Positions 1 to 5,429 of a stretch of 12,574 bases of DNA are shown here, one piece after another (the stretch's first letter is position 1; every line of letters begins with the position of its first letter). The notes below the pieces were generated by a model. The model saw nothing but the letters and a program-made list of their open reading frames with translations. It ran no database searches and was not told where the DNA came from. The position numbers and the translations under genes are program-made. This DNA comes from an uncultured Clostridia bacterium (GTDB lineage Bacteria > Bacillota > Clostridia > Christensenellales > Aristaeellaceae), in assembly GCA_946496415.1 (NCBI GenBank), contig CAMMGP010000015.1, forward strand, positions 1 to 12,574, in the 5' to 3' direction.

Positions 1-1
1 A

Positions 2-271
2 CTGCCGCCGGACGCGGCCATTTCGCGCTGGGAAGTCCTCGGCACGTGGCGCGGCACGGCCGCCCCGTCCGAGCAATTCCTCGGCTTCTGGCGCGGCGAG
101 GCCAAGGGCGCGGCCAGCATCACCCTCGCCCGCGCGGACGCCGAAAACGGCGCGGTGGTCGCGCTTCTGTGGGGAGAGAAGGTCGAGATGCAGCCGCTCC
201 CCTTTGACATCGAGGTTTTCATCATCGATACGGCGCTGCAAAACGAAAGCGCCCCTTCCGGCACGGAATGA
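2..271 (+). CDS. C-terminal fragment of an unrecognised protein (5' end outside window)
   Basis: An open frame runs from the left edge to a TGA at 269-271, giving 89 residues of a protein whose start lies upstream of the window. I do not recognise the family. The fragment has a WEVLGTWRG segment near its start, a second tryptophan-containing segment (FLGFWRGEA), and a strand-like end (PLPFDIEVFIIDTAL). It looks like a small soluble alpha/beta domain; no signal peptide or membrane segment is visible in this part. Coding is supported by GC-rich third positions over the whole stretch and by the hairpin terminator that starts within its last codons. It is convergent with the minus-strand phosphoesterase, so the two transcription units end against each other. 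No function is proposed. Confidence 0.6.
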   Translation: MPPDAAISRWEVLGTWRGTAAPSEQFLGFWRGEAKGAASITLARADAENGAVVALLWGEKVEMQPLPFDIEVFIIDTALQNESAPSGTE

Positions 272-290
272 TGTGCCGGAAGGGGCGCTT
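247..290 (-). terminator. Perfect 18-bp hairpin terminator between convergent genes
   Basis: Bases 247-264 pair perfectly with 273-290 (18 bp, GC-rich core) around an 8-nt loop at 265-272. On the minus strand the stem is followed by a T-rich run (TTCGTTTTG), as expected for a rho-independent terminator of the metallophosphoesterase transcript. On the plus strand the following bases are not T-rich, so termination of the left-hand gene may be weaker. The left arm encodes the last residues of the plus-strand protein, and that gene's TGA stop lies in the loop. Confidence 0.8.
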
Positions 291-297
291 ATCGCGC

Positions 298-1050
298 TTA
301 CACTGTGAACCGTATGCAATGGATCTGCGGCGGCGCGCCCACGCGCAGCGTCACCCGGCTCATGCCGATGCCGTTCGATACGATCGTCCGCACCCCGCCC
401 AGCGTGCATTCGCCGCTGATCCAGGCGTGGCTGAAGGGCTCGAAAAAAAACGTGTAGGGCGATATGCCCAGCACATTGAACTGCCCGCCGTGCGTGTGGC
501 CGGAAAGCTGCAGGTCGGGCCGCGCGCCCGCGCCAAAGTCGCAGACGACGGGGTAGTGGGCAAGCAGCACGCGCGCGCTCGCCCCGTCATGGGGGAAGAC
601 GGCCTCCGGGCGGGGATGGCCGTGCTTGCGCTCGTCCACGCCGCCCAGCCGCAGTCCTTCCAGAAACACGCTCTCGTTGACAAGCAGGCGCGCGTGCGGC
701 GAAACCGCCCGCGCAAAGCCGGGCAATTCGCGGTCGTTGTTGCCCAGGCAGGCGTACACCCCCAGCGGGGACGAAAGCAGGGGGAAAAAGTGCAAAAGCC
801 GCGCAAGGCTCCCTTCGTCCTCGGCAAAGTCGCCGCCGATGCAGACAGCGTCCGCCTGCATTGCCGCCACGCGGGCCAAAAGCGCCTCCATGGCCGCGTC
901 TGAAAAGCGCGGCGAGGCGTGTATGTCGCTGAAAAAGGCCAGTTTCATGCCCGCGAGCGCGGGGCAGGAAAAGGCGTGCTCCACCGTCTCCACACCCTCG
1001 CCGGGCGTGGTGGAAAAGAAGCGGCGCGGCGCGGTGAAGAAACGGCCCAT
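298..1050 (-). CDS. Calcineurin-like metallophosphoesterase (YkuE/YaeI-type)
   Basis: A predicted dinuclear-metal phosphoesterase of 250 residues. Motifs in order: SDIH (D42, H44), GGD (D74), GNND (103-106), an isolated His in AHYP (H165), and SGHTHGGQ (H185, H187). These are the metal ligands of the calcineurin-like superfamily; the GHTHGGQ form with a short N-terminal lead resembles the YkuE/YaeI group, whose members act on phosphodiesters or lipid-linked phosphates at the membrane. The true substrate cannot be read from sequence. The N-terminus is basic and aromatic (MGRFFTAPRRFF), without a clear transmembrane helix. I chose the ATG at 1050 because it overlaps the upstream ROK stop as TGATG and follows a GGTGA motif. 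A GTG one codon earlier (1053) is also possible. The usual GNH[DE] histidine is Asn105 here. The gene is translationally coupled to the interrupted ROK gene. Confidence 0.88.
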   Translation of the reverse strand: MGRFFTAPRRFFSTTPGEGVETVEHAFSCPALAGMKLAFFSDIHASPRFSDAAMEALLARVAAMQADAVCIGGDFAEDEGSLARLLHFFPLLSSPLGVYACLGNNDRELPGFARAVSPHARLLVNESVFLEGLRLGGVDERKHGHPRPEAVFPHDGASARVLLAHYPVVCDFGAGARPDLQLSGHTHGGQFNVLGISPYTFFFEPFSHAWISGECTLGGVRTIVSNGIGMSRVTLRVGAPPQIHCIRFTV

Positions 1051-2003
1051 CACTTCACCAGCAGCGCCGCGCCGATCATGCCGGCGTTGTCGCCCAGTTC
1101 CGCGGGCAAAAACTGCGCCGGATAGCGGTATTCCATCTGCGAATAGCGCCGGTAAGCGGCGATGATGCGGGAAATGAAGCGCTCGCCCAGCTTCATCACG
1201 CCGCCGCCATAGACGAACACGTTGATGTCGAAAATCTGATACAGCGACTGGAACATGCGGCCCAGGTATTCCGCGCCGCGCTCGATCACCTCAATGGCCA
1301 GCGGGTCGTCTTCCGCCAGCGCCTTGCCCACGGCCACCATGTCGATGCGCGCCACGGTGCCGGCGTGGTCGAGTATGCGGCTCTCCGCGCCCTCCTGAAT
1401 GCGCTCCATGGCGTACTTGGCCATGTTCAACCCCGAGGCGACGGATTCCACGCAGCGGGAAACGCCGCAGCCGCAGGGTTAGCCCGTTGAATCGGAAACG
1501 AACATATGGCCGATCTCGCCGGCGCAGCCGTGAATGCCGCGGTAGAGGTCGCCGCCGAGGATCAGTCCGCCGCCCACGCCCGAGGCCACGGCCACGTAGA
1601 TCATGTCGCGGAAGCCGCGCCCCGCGCCCAGCCGGTGCTCGGCCAGCGCCGCGGCGTTGGAGTCGTTATCGACGAACACCGGCAGCCCCATGCGCTCCTC
1701 CAGCATGTCGCGCACCGGTGTATCGTTGAGTTGATAGAGGTCGGCGGTTTCCAGAAGCACGCCGGCGGCGAAGTCCACATGCGAGGGAAAGGCCGTGCCC
1801 ACGCCGCGCACTTCCTCCAGCGGCACGCCCGCGCCGCGCGTGAGTTCCCGCGCGTAGCCGTCGAGGGCGTCCATCATCTCCTCGGCGGTCAATTCCGCGT
1901 CGGTGGGGCGCTGGATCACGCGCACCAGCCGCATCTGTTCGTCAAACAGGCCGCAAAGCGTCTTCGAAGCGCCAACGTCGATGCCGATCACGTACTTTTT
2001 CAT
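1050..2003 (-). pseudogene. ROK-family sugar kinase (glucokinase-like) interrupted by an in-frame TAA
   Basis: ROK kinases phosphorylate glucose, N-acetylmannosamine or similar sugars with ATP; a few are regulators, but there is no N-terminal DNA-binding domain here. Reading from ATG 2003 (preceded by GGGAGGGAG) gives phosphate motif GIDVGASKT (7-15), catalytic VDNDSNAAA (D114), GVGGG (142-146), and GEIGHM with the zinc-ligand His166. After residue 174 comes TAA (1479-1481). The same frame then continues PCGCGVSRCVESVASG, the expected cysteine zinc-binding motif (C177, C179, C184), and runs to the normal ROK C-terminus at a TGA (1052-1050). Read through, the gene has about 317 codons, the usual family size, with no frameshift or deletion. 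The pieces would be 174 and 142 residues; the first lacks the zinc cysteines and C-terminal lobe and should be inactive. A nonsense mutation or a base-call error fits best. TAA is a real stop elsewhere in the window (livJ), so code reassignment is unlikely. Confidence 0.88.
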
Positions 2004-2025
2004 GCCGCTCCCTCCCGTTTGTACT

Positions 2026-2054
2026 ATTGTAGCCCAGTTTGGCAAAATATTCAA
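2026..2054 (-). promoter_or_regulatory. Promoter of the ROK-phosphoesterase operon
   Basis: On the minus strand, TTGAAT (2054-2049) and TACAAT (2031-2026) are separated by exactly 17 bases, a good vegetative-sigma promoter. It lies about 23 bases upstream of the ROK start codon, leaving a short leader that carries the GGGAGG ribosome binding site. Confidence 0.75.
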
Positions 2055-2126
2055 CCAGAAATTTGCGAAAATGTCCGGAAATCGCGGGCCGCGCCCCGAG
2101 AAACAGATCACATTCTTTTGCCGCGC

Positions 2127-2142
2127 GCCGTTTGCAAACGGC
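2127..2142. promoter_or_regulatory. Perfect 16-bp palindrome in the divergent control region
   Basis: GCCGTTTGCAAACGGC is a perfect inverted repeat without spacer. It lies between the two divergent promoters, about 50 bases upstream of the rightward -35 and about 70 bases upstream of the leftward -35. It has no T-tract on either side, so it does not look like a terminator. Size and symmetry suit a dimeric DNA-binding regulator, but no regulator gene is in the window and no family can be assigned. Confidence 0.45.
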
Positions 2143-2193
2143 ACGCAGTTGTGAAAAAAACGCGGCGAAACGGCAAAGCCGCCACGAGGGCGG

Positions 2194-2222
2194 TTGACAG
2201 GCCCGCGCCGGGCGAATATACT
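2194..2222 (+). promoter_or_regulatory. Promoter of the secreted helical protein gene
   Basis: A consensus TTGACA (2194-2199) and TATACT (2217-2222) are separated by 17 bases. The start codon lies 48 bases downstream of the -10 box, leaving a short leader with an AGAGAGG ribosome binding site. The -35 box and the first nine spacer bases are identical to those of the promoter at 5362-5390. Confidence 0.85.
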
Positions 2223-2270
2223 GTCCTTGAGCCGCCCATGGACGGACTTTGCAAAAGAGAGGTTCAAACG

Positions 2271-3158
2271 ATGAAACGATGGATGCGGGCGCTGGCCCTT
2301 GCTCTGGCGCTGCTGCTGGGAACGGCGGCGCTGGCCGAGAATATGACGCTGCCGGAACAGATCGCCGCCGCGGAGGAAGAAGTGCTTCAGTGGCTGGATG
2401 ACGGCGGCGCGATCGCGGAAGAGGACGCGCACAAAGCCGTTGAATACCTTCTGGATCGCGGTTCGGCGCTGTTTGCGGGCGCCGGGGAACTGACCGGGGA
2501 AGAGGCCGTGCTCGTCTCGCAGGCCGTCACCTATCTGGAGCAGGCCTGCGCGCGCGTGGGCATCGCCGTGGATCATCCCGTGGTGCGCCTGTGCACGGCC
2601 ATGCGCACGGCGGTGGAGCAGCTTTACAAGCAGGAGCTTTCCTGGGAGGATTCCGGCGTGGAGAGTTACGCCGTGGCCTTTGAGAGCGCCCGCGAGGAAC
2701 TGACTGCGGACATGGACGGAAACATCGCCGACCTGTGCGACCGCGCCGCCATCCTCAAGGCCCGCCTTGAGCAGGTGGAGGCCGAAACGCTGCAATGGCT
2801 CAAGGAGAAGGGTGGCGTGGCGAAGGAAGAACTGGAAAAGGCCATCGACTACCTGCGCGAGCACGCCGCGGAACTGGAAAAGGACATCTCTGAGGTCAGC
2901 GAGGACGTGGCGGCGGAACTGACCCGCGCTCTCGTCTGCGTGGAGGAGGCGGTCAAGGAGGGCCTGGACGAGGCCGGCGAGGCCGTGGGCGACATGGCCG
3001 AGCAAGTGCGCGAAGGCGTGGACGCCCTCTGGAAGGAGGGCAAGACGTGGGCCGAGGCCGGCATGGACGAGGTCAAGGCCGCCTATGAAGTTGCCCGCGA
3101 CGCCGTGGAGAGCGGCTGGCAGCAGCTCGCCGCCGCCATCAGCGAATTGTTCAGCTGA
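2271..3158 (+). CDS. Secreted helix-rich protein with internal duplication, function unknown
   Basis: A 295-residue protein that I do not recognise. Residues 1-22 are a clear signal peptide (basic MKRWMR, Ala/Leu core, cleavage at ALA-EN) with no lipobox cysteine, so it is probably exported and released. The mature chain is acidic and predicted almost wholly helical, rich in Glu/Ala/Leu with coiled-coil-like stretches, especially 160-295. It contains a repeat: residues 34-60 (EEEVLQWL...GG...KAVEYL) align with 169-195 (EAETLQWL...GG...KAIDYL), and similarity extends more weakly to about 98 and 233. The invariant parts are LQWL, a Gly-Gly turn and KA(V/I)(E/D)YL. The ATG at 2271 was chosen because the signal peptide starts there and AGAGAGG lies 8 bases upstream; longer readings upstream run through the promoter. 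The gene is monocistronic and ends before a strong hairpin. A structural, adhesin-like or stress role is possible, but none is supported. Confidence 0.85.
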   Translation: MKRWMRALALALALLLGTAALAENMTLPEQIAAAEEEVLQWLDDGGAIAEEDAHKAVEYLLDRGSALFAGAGELTGEEAVLVSQAVTYLEQACARVGIAVDHPVVRLCTAMRTAVEQLYKQELSWEDSGVESYAVAFESAREELTADMDGNIADLCDRAAILKARLEQVEAETLQWLKEKGGVAKEELEKAIDYLREHAAELEKDISEVSEDVAAELTRALVCVEEAVKEGLDEAGEAVGDMAEQVREGVDALWKEGKTWAEAGMDEVKAAYEVARDAVESGWQQLAAAISELFS

Positions 3159-3172
3159 GCAGAGGATAAAAC

Positions 3173-3212
3173 AAAGAGCGCCTGCACATCGCGCGATGTG
3201 CAGACGCTCTTT
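3173..3212. terminator. Bidirectional terminator between convergent genes
   Basis: Bases 3173-3192 pair with 3193-3212: AAAGAGCG/CGCTCTTT outside, one C-A mismatch (3181/3204), then CTGCACATCGC/GCGATGTGCAG, whose centre forms the loop. The minus-strand continuation is TTTGTTTTA, an excellent T-tract for ending the GtrA operon. The plus side (TTTGCGTGTT) is weaker but suits the end of the helical protein gene. Confidence 0.82.
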
Positions 3213-3219
3213 GCGTGTT

Positions 3220-3675
3220 CTACTGCGGCGCCTTTCGGTACAGCAGCAGCTTGCGCGCCACGAAGTTCCAGACCAGCACGATCAGTGTGGCGATGATCTT
3301 GGAGAGCATGAAAAACAGCCCCGCCCATTCGGTCAGCGCGTGCACCAGCCCCATGGTCAAAAGCAGGCCCACCGCGCCGATGAGCGCGTAGCCCAGAAAC
3401 TCGCCGCCCGCGCCCGTGCGGGCCTTTTCCACCTGGAATACGAGCCATTTGGAAAGCAGGTAGTTGACTGTCAGGCCGGCGAAAAAGCCGCAGACCACGC
3501 CCACCTGGTAATGCGCGCCCAGGCGCTCCACCAGCCAGACCACGGCCCAATCGACCAGCGCCGCGAAGCCGCCCACGAAGGCGTAGCGGAAGAATTGCAC
3601 CATCGCGTTGGTGGTGGGCCGGCGAAACAGCCCCTGAACGTCTCTGCGGCGCAGCAGCGACAAAAGCTCTCGCAT
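3220..3675 (-). CDS. GtrA-family membrane protein
   Basis: A 151-residue protein with four predicted membrane helices (about 30-50, 57-76, 93-114 and 121-143), the size and layout of GtrA/DPMS-like proteins. Family signatures visible are FFRYAFVGGFAALVDW in helix 1, GLTVNYLLSKWLVF after helix 2, and the C-terminal WNFVARKLLLY. GtrA proteins are thought to help move polyprenyl-phosphate-linked sugars across the cytoplasmic membrane for cell-wall or O-antigen modification. The ATG at 3675 follows an AGGTGAG site and lies 8 bases after the stop of the flavoprotein gene, so the two are clearly co-transcribed. It has a longer N-terminal tail (about 28 residues, basic) than the minimal family members. 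The divergent GT-C-like gene could use the lipid-linked sugar it handles; that link is inference. Confidence 0.88.
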   Translation of the reverse strand: MRELLSLLRRRDVQGLFRRPTTNAMVQFFRYAFVGGFAALVDWAVVWLVERLGAHYQVGVVCGFFAGLTVNYLLSKWLVFQVEKARTGAGGEFLGYALIGAVGLLLTMGLVHALTEWAGLFFMLSKIIATLIVLVWNFVARKLLLYRKAPQ

Positions 3676-3683
3676 GCGCTCAC

Positions 3684-5246
3684 CTACTTTGCTTCCTTGG
3701 TTTCGTGATAGCTCTGCTCGGTGTTTACGTTCCAGAGATTGGATTTGTCCTCGATACCCTCGCGGATGTTGCGCACGGCCTCAAAGGCCGTGACCATGGA
3801 ATGATCCATGTTGTTGTAGCGGTGCTGGCCGTTGCGACCCACGCAGTAGAGGTTTGCAAAGCCGTCCAGATAGGCGCGCAGCTTGTCCATTTCGTCGTAC
3901 GTGTCGAAATAGGCGGGGTAGGCCTTCTTCACGCGCTCCTGGTGGGCGTCGAGCACCGCGTCCGTCCCGGAGAGCACGCCCATGGACACCAGTTCGCGCT
4001 TGGCCATGTCGATCCACTCCGCTTCGGACATGTTCCAGTACTTGTCGCCCTCGGCGCAGAAGTATTCCAGGCCGATCCAGACCGTGTGCTCGGGGTCCTT
4101 GACCATGTACGGCGACCAGTTGTTGAAAATCTGGATGCGCCCCAGGCGCACGTGCGCGTCCTGCACGTAGATCCAGCAGTCCGGCACGATGTTGCCCAGC
4201 GTTTTCATCTCCGTCTCGTTCTTGAGTTCCAGGCGCGGCACCAGCAGGCCCACGGTGACAAAATCGCGGTAGGGCAGGCCCGCGGCGATGCGCCGCATGT
4301 CCTCCGGCGCGCCGGGAATGCCCAGCACCAGATCCTTTACCGGCATGGAACTGATGACCACGTCCGCCGCCTGCACGTGCTCCTGCCCGTCCTGCTCGTA
4401 GCGCACGCCGGTGACGCGGCCGCCCTCCACGGTCAGTCCGGTCACGCGGCAGCCCAGGCGGATGTCCGCGCCCTTTTGCCGCGCGCGCTCCGCCACCGTT
4501 TCCCTACGGTGGCCGGGGCCGTACTTGGGATAGCTGAATTCCTCGATCAGCGAAGTTTCCACCTTGCTCTTGTCGCCCTTGTCGGGGCGCAGTTTGCGCA
4601 GCATGTCCGCGAGTATGGCGCGGATGGACAGCCCCTTGACGCGCTGCGCGCCCCAGGCTGCGGAGATCTCGCGCGGATGGCGGCCCCAGAGCTTTTCCGT
4701 GTAGCTTTCAAAGAACATGGAGTAGAGCTTCCTGCCGAAGCGGTTGATGTAGAAGTTCTCCAGCGAATCCTCGGGCAGTTTGCGCGCCGTCGCCGCCAGA
4801 TAACTCATGCCCGCCTCCAGCGTGGTGACAAGGCCCATGTTGCGGATGGTGTTCGCATTCATGCGCACGGGATAATCAAAGAACTTTTTATGGTAATAGA
4901 TGCGCGAAACGCGCCGGCGCGTGAGCATCACCTCATCGGTGCTCTCCGGGTCGGGCCCGCCCGCTTTCAAGGGCACATTGCGGCCGAGGATGCGGTCGTC
5001 CATCGCGGGCGCGCCCTGCAGGGGCATGAACTTTTCCCACCAGGCCACCACGCGGTCGTCCTTGGAAAAGAAGCGGTGGCCGCCGATGTCCATGCGGTTG
5101 CCGTTGTGGCGCACGGTGCGGGAAATGCCGCCAAAGGCTTGTGATTCCTCGAAAACCGTCACCGCGCAGTCCCCGCCGCCGTCGAGCAATTCATAGGCCG
5201 CCGTCAATCCGGCCGGGCCCGCGCCAATGATGATGATCTTCTTCAT
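3684..5246 (-). CDS. FAD-dependent oxidoreductase, amine-oxidase/UDP-galactopyranose-mutase-like
   Basis: A 520-residue flavoprotein. The N-terminus is a Rossmann dinucleotide fold, IIIIGAGPAGLTAAYEL (4-20), with the acidic residue that binds the FAD ribose at VFEE (31-34) and the GG after it (39-40). The IGGHRFFSK segment (54-62) and a C-terminal FAD motif around NLYCVGRNGQHRYNNMDHSM (465-484) are typical of the HemY-like/NAD(P)-FAD oxidoreductase group often found beside glycosyltransferases and GtrA. The middle FYINRFGRKLYSMFFESYTEK resembles UDP-galactopyranose mutase and protoporphyrinogen oxidase relatives. No signal peptide or membrane helix is seen, so it is cytosolic. The ATG at 5246 was chosen over an upstream start because the nucleotide fold begins there and CAGGAGATG lies 7 bases before it. 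An isomerase or desaturase on a sugar or polyprenyl substrate is plausible; the exact reaction is unknown. Confidence 0.85.
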   Translation of the reverse strand: MKKIIIIGAGPAGLTAAYELLDGGGDCAVTVFEESQAFGGISRTVRHNGNRMDIGGHRFFSKDDRVVAWWEKFMPLQGAPAMDDRILGRNVPLKAGGPDPESTDEVMLTRRRVSRIYYHKKFFDYPVRMNANTIRNMGLVTTLEAGMSYLAATARKLPEDSLENFYINRFGRKLYSMFFESYTEKLWGRHPREISAAWGAQRVKGLSIRAILADMLRKLRPDKGDKSKVETSLIEEFSYPKYGPGHRRETVAERARQKGADIRLGCRVTGLTVEGGRVTGVRYEQDGQEHVQAADVVISSMPVKDLVLGIPGAPEDMRRIAAGLPYRDFVTVGLLVPRLELKNETEMKTLGNIVPDCWIYVQDAHVRLGRIQIFNNWSPYMVKDPEHTVWIGLEYFCAEGDKYWNMSEAEWIDMAKRELVSMGVLSGTDAVLDAHQERVKKAYPAYFDTYDEMDKLRAYLDGFANLYCVGRNGQHRYNNMDHSMVTAFEAVRNIREGIEDKSNLWNVNTEQSYHETKEAK

Positions 5247-5280
5247 ATCGCATCTCCTGAAATCAACATACAATATACTT

Positions 5281-5309
5281 ATCATAGCGTTTTTGACACA
5301 GTTTGTCAA
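5281..5309 (-). promoter_or_regulatory. Promoter of the flavoprotein-GtrA operon with overlapping inverted repeat
   Basis: On the minus strand a consensus TTGACA (5309-5304) and TATGAT (5286-5281) are 17 bases apart, ending 35 bases upstream of the flavoprotein ATG. The -35 box is one arm of an inverted repeat, TTGACA-N5-TGTCAA (plus strand 5293-5309), so a dimeric regulator binding there would block RNA polymerase. The promoter assignment is strong; the operator is only a suggestion. Confidence 0.82.
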
Positions 5310-5361
5310 TCGTTCATTCGCGGCTTTGCCCCAGGATACGGCATATTTTGTCATAATTCGA

Positions 5362-5390
5362 TTGACAGGCCCGCGCGATTATGCTAACAT
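5362..5390 (+). promoter_or_regulatory. Promoter of the GT-C-like membrane protein gene
   Basis: TTGACA (5362-5367), a 17-base spacer and TAACAT (5385-5390), with TG one base before the -10 box (TGCTAACAT), an extended -10. It lies 39 bases upstream of the ATG and is divergent from the flavoprotein promoter. The first 15 bases match the promoter at 2194 exactly. Confidence 0.75.
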
Positions 5391-5429
5391 GAAGTTCGCA
5401 TATCCGAAAACACGGGAGGAGCGCGCCGC

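Noticed and set aside
268..903. Plus-strand 211-codon frame across the metallophosphoesterase
   Set aside because: Opposite strand of a gene with a full set of catalytic motifs; basic low-complexity translation; begins inside the terminator hairpin.
1479..1481. Stop-codon reassignment or selenocysteine-type recoding at the ROK stop
   Set aside because: The codon is TAA, not TGA; TAA ends livJ normally in this window, and no recoding structure is evident. A mutation or base-call error is simpler.
2171..2181. Small hairpin CGGC-AAA-GCCG upstream of the helical gene promoter
   Set aside because: Only 4 bp, upstream of the -35 box and without a proper T-tract; too weak to call.
1479..3005. A 508-codon minus-strand open frame that joins the ROK N-terminus to a long upstream extension
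   Set aside because: The extension is antisense to the secreted helical protein and runs through both promoters. ROK homology begins at the ATG at 2003, which has its own ribosome binding site and promoter. The extension is a product of GC-rich codon bias.
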